Under the pieces are notes generated by a model that saw only the letters and a list, made by a program, of their open reading frames with translations, had not been told where the DNA came from and made no database searches. Shown here one piece after another: positions 34,656 through 41,077 of a stretch of 64,000 nt of DNA. Source of the stretch: an uncultured Microbulbifer sp. (GTDB taxonomy: Bacteria; Pseudomonadota; Gammaproteobacteria; Pseudomonadales; Cellvibrionaceae); NCBI RefSeq assembly GCF_947504145.1, contig NZ_CANNGQ010000002.1, positions 186,001 to 250,000 on the forward strand. The letters run 5' to 3'. Made by a program: the position numbers and the translations under genes. Each line of letters opens with the position of its first letter. Position 1 is the stretch's first letter.

Positions 34656-37352
34656 TTGAATAAATTTCGTACGCTGGCGGCAACTGCCAGCGGACTGTTT
34701 TCACTGCTCTTGCTTGCCGGTTGCTCCGGTGGCAGCGGTGAAGGCTCGAGCCTCGGCGGCGGCGATCAGGCAGAAGACCCGGTGGTGGTGGATTACCCGG
34801 TGGTCTATGTGCGTCGCACCCTGAACCGGGACGAAGACGATGTGTTGATGGTGGATAACCTCTATACACCATCGGCGTTCAACCCCGGTGCCGAGCTGGT
34901 TATGCGCGATCGCGCCACCGCCACTGCGCCGGAGCAGGTGTTGACCGAGGAGCTATTTGTCAGTGATGAAGAGGCCGGCATTGTTTTCGAGGGCGGCTAC
35001 GACGTAAAAGACCTGACCGTCTCCGCGGATGGTGCCCAGCTCGCTTTCGCTATGCGTGCGCCCAATATCGAGGGGCTGGACGACGAAGAGCAGCCCAGCT
35101 GGAATATCTGGTTATACGAATTTGAATCCGCACAACTGACCAGAGTGATTCAGTCTGATCTGATCGCCGAAGAGGGTGACGATATCGCCCCGGCGTTCCT
35201 GCCCGATGGCCGTATTGCCTTTACCTCCACTCGTCAGCGCCGCTCCCGCGCTCTATTGCTCGACGACAATAAACCGCAATTTTCCGCGCTCGCCGAAGAT
35301 CTGGAAGAGCCTGCGTTTGTGCTGCATGTGATGGAAGCAGACGGCAGCGATATCCAGCAGATTTCTTACAACCAGAGCCATGACCTGTCTCCGACCGTCA
35401 TGTTTAACGGCCGCATCCTGTTCAGTCGATGGGACAACATGGGCGGCGTCGACCGCCTGAGCCTGTACACCGTCAAACCGGACGGCACCAACCTTCAGTT
35501 CCACTACGGCTACCACAGCCAAGCCACCGGCACCGGATCCGGGCCAGACCCGATTCCCGCCGCCTTCAGCAAGCCACAGCAGATGCCGGACGGGCGCATT
35601 CTGGTCACCCTGCGCGCGCCGGAGGGTATTACCTACGGCGGCGATATGGTGGTGATCGATACGGAAAACTATACCGAGGCTTACAGTGAGCCTGAGCAGG
35701 AAGGTGTTTTGCAGGGGCAGGAATCCCTGTCGGTTGAGCAGGTGATCACCGACGGCGGCCTCTCGCCGCACGGCCTGTTTGCCAATGCCTGGGCCTTTCA
35801 CGATGGCACCAGCCGGCTGTTGGTGAGCTGGAGCGAATGCCGGGTGATCGATCCGGAAACCGAAATGCCGCAGCCCTGTACCGACGAGTGGCTGGCAACC
35901 CCGGATATCGTTCCTGCCGATCCGCTCTACGGGCTGTGGATTTACGACTATATCGAGGGCACCCAGCGCCCGATCATTCAGCCGGTCGAAGGGGAAATGA
36001 TCAGCGAAGCGGTGACCGCCGATACCCGCCCGGTGCCCGAGTTCATACCTCAACCCATCCCCGGAATCGATATCGACCGCGATCTGTTCGATGAGGGTAT
36101 GGCGGTGCTGGATATCCGCAGCGTGTACGATTTCGATGGCACCGCCGCGCTGGATATTGCCGCGGTTGCTGACCCGCTGCAGACCACCGCTGCTGAACGC
36201 CCCGCGCGTTTCCTGCGGGTGGTAAAAGCGGTGGGCATTCCCGATGAAGACACCCGGGATTTCGACCGCTCCGCATTCGGCCGCAATCGCTCCCAGCTGA
36301 TGCGTGAAATCATCGGCTACACGCCGATTCAGCCAGATGGCTCCGTGCGGGTAAAAGTGCCTGCGGATATGCCGCTGGCAATTTCCGTTGTGGATGCCGA
36401 TGGCCGCCGTATCGTCGGCCGCCACAGTAACTGGTTGCAGTTCCGTGCCGGCGAAGTGCGCAAGTGTCAGGGGTGCCATAGTCGCGACAGCGAAGTGCCT
36501 CATGGCCGCACTGATAAAGAGCCAGCGTCGGCGTGGGCGGGGGCGCCCACCAGTGCGGCACCGTTTGCCAATACCGAACCAGCGCTCACCGCCGAGATGG
36601 GCGAGACCATGGCTCAGCTGATGGCGCGGGTGGCTGGCCACCCGCAACTCGAGGGCGATCTTCTGTTCTCTGACCTGTGGACCGATGCCAACCTGCGGGA
36701 GAAGGATCCTTCAACCGAGCTCCGTATCAGCGACCTGCCGGTGCCGGAAATGGCACCCACCAGCCTTCCCTGTCAGAGCGAGTGGACCAGCAACTGCCGT
36801 ACGGTCATCCACTATCAGCAGCATATCCAGCCGATCTGGGATCTGCCGCGAGAGATTGTCGATGACATGGGCACTGTGCTGGAAGACCGTACCTGCACCG
36901 CCTGCCACAGCAACCGCGACGCCGCCGGTATGGCCCAGGTACCCCCGGGGCAGCTGGACCTGCGCGGTGACCCGTCCGGGGTCAACAATAACTTCAGCAC
37001 CTCCTACGTGGAATTGATCTTTGACAATCCCACCGAAGAACTGCGCGATGGTGCGGTGCAGAATGTGCTGGTGCAGGATACCGACGACGATGGCAACCCG
37101 CTGTTCGAAACCGATGAGAATGGCGAGCTGATTCTGGATGCCGATGACAACCCGATTCCTGTTATGGTTACCGTCAATATTCAGCGGATCATGAATACCA
37201 ACGGGGCCAATGCCAGCCGCTTCTTCGACGTGTTTGAGGCGGGCGGTTTCCACGAGGGTGAATTGTCCGCGGCAGAGTTGCGTTTGATTTCAGAGTGGCT
37301 GGATATCGGTGCGCAGTACTACAACAATCCCTTTGAAGCACCGGTCGATTAA
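34656..37352 (+). CDS. HzsA-like PD40/beta-propeller lipoprotein with two CXXCH motifs
   Basis: An 898-residue lipoprotein (signal LFSLLLLAGC). The N-terminal 480 residues look like WD40/PD40 beta-propeller blades (DDIAPAFLPDGRIAFTSTR, HDLSPTVMFNGRILFSRWD, KPQQMPDGRILVTLRAP), as in TolB-type and hydrazine-synthase-alpha-type proteins. The C-terminal half carries CQGCH (near 606) and CTACH (near 749), giving an HzsA-like cytochrome. The start is TTG with GAGGA upstream; no ATG fits. It heads the plus-strand unit up to 40723. No hydrazine chemistry is implied; the name reflects fold only. Confidence 0.7.
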   Translation: MNKFRTLAATASGLFSLLLLAGCSGGSGEGSSLGGGDQAEDPVVVDYPVVYVRRTLNRDEDDVLMVDNLYTPSAFNPGAELVMRDRATATAPEQVLTEELFVSDEEAGIVFEGGYDVKDLTVSADGAQLAFAMRAPNIEGLDDEEQPSWNIWLYEFESAQLTRVIQSDLIAEEGDDIAPAFLPDGRIAFTSTRQRRSRALLLDDNKPQFSALAEDLEEPAFVLHVMEADGSDIQQISYNQSHDLSPTVMFNGRILFSRWDNMGGVDRLSLYTVKPDGTNLQFHYGYHSQATGTGSGPDPIPAAFSKPQQMPDGRILVTLRAPEGITYGGDMVVIDTENYTEAYSEPEQEGVLQGQESLSVEQVITDGGLSPHGLFANAWAFHDGTSRLLVSWSECRVIDPETEMPQPCTDEWLATPDIVPADPLYGLWIYDYIEGTQRPIIQPVEGEMISEAVTADTRPVPEFIPQPIPGIDIDRDLFDEGMAVLDIRSVYDFDGTAALDIAAVADPLQTTAAERPARFLRVVKAVGIPDEDTRDFDRSAFGRNRSQLMREIIGYTPIQPDGSVRVKVPADMPLAISVVDADGRRIVGRHSNWLQFRAGEVRKCQGCHSRDSEVPHGRTDKEPASAWAGAPTSAAPFANTEPALTAEMGETMAQLMARVAGHPQLEGDLLFSDLWTDANLREKDPSTELRISDLPVPEMAPTSLPCQSEWTSNCRTVIHYQQHIQPIWDLPREIVDDMGTVLEDRTCTACHSNRDAAGMAQVPPGQLDLRGDPSGVNNNFSTSYVELIFDNPTEELRDGAVQNVLVQDTDDDGNPLFETDENGELILDADDNPIPVMVTVNIQRIMNTNGANASRFFDVFEAGGFHEGELSAAELRLISEWLDIGAQYYNNPFEAPVD

Positions 37353-37355
37353 ATA

Positions 37356-38195
37356 ATGAATTGCCAGTCCGGAAAACAAATCATCAGCCTGGCCGCGCTG
37401 CTCGCCGGTTTGCTTGTGGCCAGCCAGGCAGTGGCCCAGCAAGACGCGCCGGAAGATACCCCGGTTGTCGAGAGCTTCTCTGCCAGCCAGTTTGCCGAGC
37501 GCATTCCCGAAGGCGTGCCGGACGATGCCGAGCAGGTGGTCAACGGGGCCGAATTTCTCAACCTGTACACTGGCCCGGGTCGCGGCTATGTCATCGACCA
37601 TGTCGTGGAGTACGGCGAGCGGTTGTGGCTGCTGAAGCGTCGTACCGACTGGGTCAAAGTCATGACGCGCACCGGTAAAACAGGTTGGACAAAAATCTCC
37701 GACCTGGACGAAATCTTTGCCGTAGAAGGCGAGCAGGTGACCGTGCCCACTCCGGGTATCGACGACTACCGTGACCAGGGTTTTCGCCTCGGTTTCGCCT
37801 ACGGCGACTTCGCCGGTGCAAATTCCCTGGGTGTTTCCCTCGGCTATCGGTTTACCGGAAATATCTCTGCTGAACTGCGTGCGACGCAGACCATCGGTGC
37901 CTATTCCGATAGCCAGACCTACCAGGTTGCACTGCTGCATCAGCCGTTCCCCCAGTGGCGACTCTCGCCGTATTTCATGCTCGGTACCGGCGTTAATATT
38001 ACCTCGCCCAACGCGACCATCGTCGCCACCGAAGATCGCCAGGACACCACCATGCTCACCGGCATCGGTGTAACCACCTATTTATCCCGCCGCTTTGCGC
38101 TGCGCGCGGAAGTTGCCAATCACTACCTGCTCACCTCGCGGGAAAATAACCAGGAGATAGTCGAATGGAAATTGGGATTCGACGTATTCATGTAA
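37356..38195 (+). CDS. SH3-domain outer-membrane beta-barrel protein
   Basis: A 279-residue exported protein. A signal peptide (LAALLAGLLVASQAVA) leads to a bacterial SH3 domain (about 62-120: NGAEFLNLYTGPGRGYVID, TDWVKVMTRTGKTGWTKI). A C-terminal barrel of about eight strands follows (FRLGFAYGDFAGANSLGVSL, VALLHQPFPQWRLSPYFMLG) ending in LGFDVFM. SH3 domains of this type bind peptidoglycan or peptides. The start lies four bases after the HzsA-like stop, and the end overlaps the next barrel gene by 31 bases. It may link wall and outer membrane in the complex. Confidence 0.75.
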   Translation: MNCQSGKQIISLAALLAGLLVASQAVAQQDAPEDTPVVESFSASQFAERIPEGVPDDAEQVVNGAEFLNLYTGPGRGYVIDHVVEYGERLWLLKRRTDWVKVMTRTGKTGWTKISDLDEIFAVEGEQVTVPTPGIDDYRDQGFRLGFAYGDFAGANSLGVSLGYRFTGNISAELRATQTIGAYSDSQTYQVALLHQPFPQWRLSPYFMLGTGVNITSPNATIVATEDRQDTTMLTGIGVTTYLSRRFALRAEVANHYLLTSRENNQEIVEWKLGFDVFM

Positions 38196-38821
38196 CACTG
38201 GCCTGCGCCCTGTCCATTGCCGGTTTGTCCTCCGTGTCGCTGGCTCAGGGGGATGCGGTGATTGATGAGATCATCTCCCCGGATCTGGAGCGCCGCGAAA
38301 TTCGCGAGGCCAAAATCGACAGCGAAGATTTCGAGGTGACCGCCTATCTGGGTGGCATCATGAATGTGGAAGACTTTGGCAGTAACGCCCTCTATGGCGG
38401 CAGTCTCGCCTACCACATCAACGAAGACTTTTTTATGGAAGCCGCCTACGGGGAGACCACCCTGGGTGAATCCAGTTACGAGCGCCTCAGCGGCTCGGCA
38501 CCATTGCTGACCGATGAAGAGCGCGAGCTATCCATGTACAACCTGTCACTGGCCTGGAACTTCCTGCCCGGGGAAATTTTCATTTTCGACAAGTGGGCGC
38601 TGAACAGTAACCTGTACCTGATTGGTGGCGTGGGTAACACCAGCTTTGCCGATGAAGAACACTTCACCTACAACGTGGGGGTGGGGGTGCGAATGCTCGC
38701 GCAAGACTGGCTGGCTCTGCGTCTCGACGTGCGCGACCATATTTTCGAGCACGAAATTTTTGGTGAGCCCGTCACCACCAACAATCTCTCCGCCCAGCTG
38801 GGCGTTTCCATTTATTTCTGA
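38165..38821 (+). CDS. Outer-membrane beta-barrel protein of the myxobacterial-plus type
   Basis: A 218-residue exported barrel. The signal peptide HVTLACALSIAGLSSVSLA is cut before QGDAVI. The mature start ISPDLERREIREAKIDSEDFEVTAYLG (in parts) and strands such as SLAYHINEDFFMEAAYG and GVGVRMLAQDWLALRLDVRDHIF match the outer-membrane barrel domain found in myxobacteria and some gammaproteobacteria. It begins 31 bases inside the preceding gene in another frame, so translation is probably coupled. It ends in VSIYF, a good barrel terminus. Confidence 0.75.
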   Translation: MEIGIRRIHVTLACALSIAGLSSVSLAQGDAVIDEIISPDLERREIREAKIDSEDFEVTAYLGGIMNVEDFGSNALYGGSLAYHINEDFFMEAAYGETTLGESSYERLSGSAPLLTDEERELSMYNLSLAWNFLPGEIFIFDKWALNSNLYLIGGVGNTSFADEEHFTYNVGVGVRMLAQDWLALRLDVRDHIFEHEIFGEPVTTNNLSAQLGVSIYF

Positions 38822-38856
38822 CCATTAAAAATTGAAAACAACAACCGGAGAATTCC

Positions 38857-39342
38857 ATGCGTAAACTGATTGCCGCTCTCTGTACCAGTGCCGCTTTACT
38901 GGCGGGCGCGCCAGCTTCCGCCAATGTGCCGGCCGCGGACTTCACTCTTGCGTCATTGAAAGACGGCAACCTGAAGCTGAGCGAACAGCGCGGCGAAGTA
39001 ATCATGCTGAACTTCTGGGCCTCCTGGTGCGGCCCCTGTCGCGAGGAAATGCCGTTGCTTAACGACCTGCACGCCCGCTACGAGCCGGTCGGCTTTCAGG
39101 TGTGGGGTGTCAACGTGGATGCCAAGCGTGAAGACGCCCAGGCAATGCTGAACAAGATTCCGGTGGAATTTCCGGTGTTGTTCGATGCCCAGAGCGACGT
39201 GAGCAAAATGTTCGGTGTGGACGCCATGCCCAGCTCGGTATTTATCGATCGCGACGGCAATGTGCGCTATGTGCACAAAGGCTACCGCAGCGGTGATGAA
39301 GCCGAGTACAAAAAAATCATCAAGGAACTGATCCGGGAATAA
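38857..39342 (+). CDS. TlpA/ResA-type periplasmic thioredoxin
   Basis: A 161-residue protein with a signal peptide (LIAALCTSAALLAGAPASA) and a thioredoxin fold. The redox site is WASWCGPCREEMP and the cis-proline loop is VDAMPSSVFIDRDG. TlpA/ResA proteins reduce disulfides, often on cytochrome c apoproteins before heme attachment. That suits the five CXXCH motifs encoded next door. It has a GGAG-type ribosome site (ACCGGAGAATTCC) and lies 35 bases after the barrel gene. The target is inferred from context. Confidence 0.88.
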   Translation: MRKLIAALCTSAALLAGAPASANVPAADFTLASLKDGNLKLSEQRGEVIMLNFWASWCGPCREEMPLLNDLHARYEPVGFQVWGVNVDAKREDAQAMLNKIPVEFPVLFDAQSDVSKMFGVDAMPSSVFIDRDGNVRYVHKGYRSGDEAEYKKIIKELIRE

Positions 39343-39345
39343 GCC

Positions 39346-39576
39346 ATGATCAAGCGCGCGCTGTTACTGTTGCCCATCATGCTGCTGCTCGGCGGTTGTG
39401 AAACCATCATGCCCGAGCCCTGGGTAAAGCCCTACGAGCGGCACTACCTCGCTGACCCCATCATGAGCTTCGAGCGGGATCCGGTGGCGGCAGGCTACAT
39501 GAACCATGTGTACGAAGCGCGCGAAGCAGCCCGCGGCGCGGAAGGTGGTTCTGGAGGCGGTTGTGGCTGTAACTGA
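39346..39576 (+). CDS. DUF4266 small lipoprotein
   Basis: A 76-residue lipoprotein. The signal LLLLPIMLLLGGC has its lipobox cysteine near residue 18. PEPWVKPYERHYLADPIM is the DUF4266 core. The C-terminal GGSGGGCGCN has two cysteines that could bind metal or anchor. DUF4266 genes regularly precede DUF3570 genes and occur with apbE in marine bacteria, as here. It starts three bases after the thioredoxin stop and overlaps the DUF3570 start. Confidence 0.85.
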   Translation: MIKRALLLLPIMLLLGGCETIMPEPWVKPYERHYLADPIMSFERDPVAAGYMNHVYEAREAARGAEGGSGGGCGCN

Positions 39577-40723
39577 TTTCAGAAAGTTAGCGGGCCTGTT
39601 GGCGGTATTTCTACTCGCTACCAATGCATCCGCCGCGGTCTTGCCCGAAGAGCGCATGGACACCATGTATCACGGTTACAGCGGTGGTGGTGTCACCATC
39701 GATGGGCCATCGGTACTGGTACGCAAAAATATAGGCAACACTGTTTCTCTGTCCGCTAATTACTATGTGGACATGATCTCTGGTGCATCCATCGACGTGC
39801 AGGCCACGGCGAGCGCCTATACCGAGCAGCGCGACGAGTTTTCCCTCGGGGCGGACTACCTGGTGGAAAAAACCACCATGAGCCTCAACTACACCAACTC
39901 CAGTGAAAGTGACTATCAGGCAGAAACTGTCGGCTTTGGCATCAGCCAGGATTTCTTTGGCGACCTGAGTTCACTATCTATGCGCGCCAGCTACGGCAGC
40001 GATACGGTAATGCGCAACGACGACGGTGATTTTTCGGATTTTGCCGAGCACCGTCGCTACTCTCTCGGCTGGAGCCAGATTCTCACCACCAAGCTGATCG
40101 CCGAGTTGAGTGTGGAAACGGTGTCCGACGAGGGGTTCCTGAATAACCCCTATCGCAGCGTGCGCTATGCCAACCCGAATACCGATCTCGGGTTTTCCTA
40201 CCAGGCTGAGCTCTATCCAAGAACCCGCAACAGCGACGCCGTGGCTCTGCGTGCAAAATATATGCTGCCCTACCGTGCGGCGATCAAAACGGAATACCGC
40301 CGCTACGCCGACAGCTGGGGAATTGACGCAGACAACCTGGAGCTGCGTTATACCCACCCGCTGGAAGCAGAAAACCTGATCCTCGAGGGCAAGCTGCGTT
40401 TTTACAAACAGAATGGGGCGGATTTTTACAGCGACCTGTTCCCCTATGCGGATGCCACCACCTTTCGCGCACGGGATAAAGAGCTGAGTGATTTCACCAG
40501 TACCGCCATTGGTATCGGCGCCTCTTATCAGTTGCCCGAGCGCTGGGCACTGTTCGATCGCAAGCAGAGCGTCAATCTTTACTGGGATTATGTGCTGTTT
40601 GACTACGAAAACTTCAACGATGTGCGCGTGCACAACAATAGTGCTGACTTCCTTCCCGGCGAAGAACCCGCCTACAGCTTTAATGCCCACGTGGTGCGAT
40701 TGTTCTGGTCTATGTGGTTCTGA
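39563..40723 (+). CDS. DUF3570 outer-membrane barrel-like protein with flavinylation-like motif
   Basis: A 386-residue exported protein of the DUF3570 family. The GTG at 39563 has GGAGG five bases upstream and gives a signal peptide (KLAGLLAVFLLATNASA). The longer frame from 39506 has none. Beta-strand repeats (FSLGADYLVEKTTMSLNYTN, RYSLGWSQILTTKLIAELS) and the ending LFWSMWF suggest a barrel. Residues 70-76 read DMISGAS, close to the DxxTGAT/SGAT site modified by ApbE. The family commonly neighbours DUF4266 and apbE. The start overlaps DUF4266 by 14 bases. Confidence 0.8.
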   Translation: MAVTDFRKLAGLLAVFLLATNASAAVLPEERMDTMYHGYSGGGVTIDGPSVLVRKNIGNTVSLSANYYVDMISGASIDVQATASAYTEQRDEFSLGADYLVEKTTMSLNYTNSSESDYQAETVGFGISQDFFGDLSSLSMRASYGSDTVMRNDDGDFSDFAEHRRYSLGWSQILTTKLIAELSVETVSDEGFLNNPYRSVRYANPNTDLGFSYQAELYPRTRNSDAVALRAKYMLPYRAAIKTEYRRYADSWGIDADNLELRYTHPLEAENLILEGKLRFYKQNGADFYSDLFPYADATTFRARDKELSDFTSTAIGIGASYQLPERWALFDRKQSVNLYWDYVLFDYENFNDVRVHNNSADFLPGEEPAYSFNAHVVRLFWSMWF

Positions 40724-41077
40724 ATTCCTCGCCATAAAACAAATACACAGGGGAGCCCGACGGCTCCTCTGCTTTCCTGTTGTTTTCCGGCCACTCCCCC
40801 CTGCTCACCCTCGATGGCGTACTTTTAAACCTGTGTATTCCGCCGTGTGATTCGACCGGCACTTCGGGGAGTGGATTGCCCGTACCTGGACGTCACAGCT
40901 TGTCAGGCCATGGTTTGTTGTTGTATGTTTTCCAGTCAAAACAATAATCAACCGTGTGCGTGAAAGAAGCGGCAATCTCCCCAGTGGACGGCACCAACCT
41001 CTGGAGAATGATTACAAGCTGCCATCGCGTCACCGGACTCCCGCACAAATCGCGGGAACAGCGATGACGACTTGCCT
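40724..41077. other. 354-bp intergenic region with a hairpin and TonB-receptor promoter area
   Basis: AGGGGAGCC (40749-40757) pairs with GGCTCCTCT (40762-40770) across a CGAC loop, a plausible terminator for the redox operon though only a weak T-rich stretch follows. The rest is the upstream region of the TonB-dependent receptor. I see no clear ECF promoter motif and no ORF. Confidence 0.5.

Noticed and set aside
35253..36647. 464-codon open frame on the minus strand
   Set aside because: Antisense to the HzsA-like gene; His/Arg-rich sequence without recognisable domains.
39506..39562. Longer start of the DUF3570 gene
   Set aside because: It would lie inside the DUF4266 gene and has no signal peptide or ribosome site, unlike the GTG at 39563 with GGAGG.
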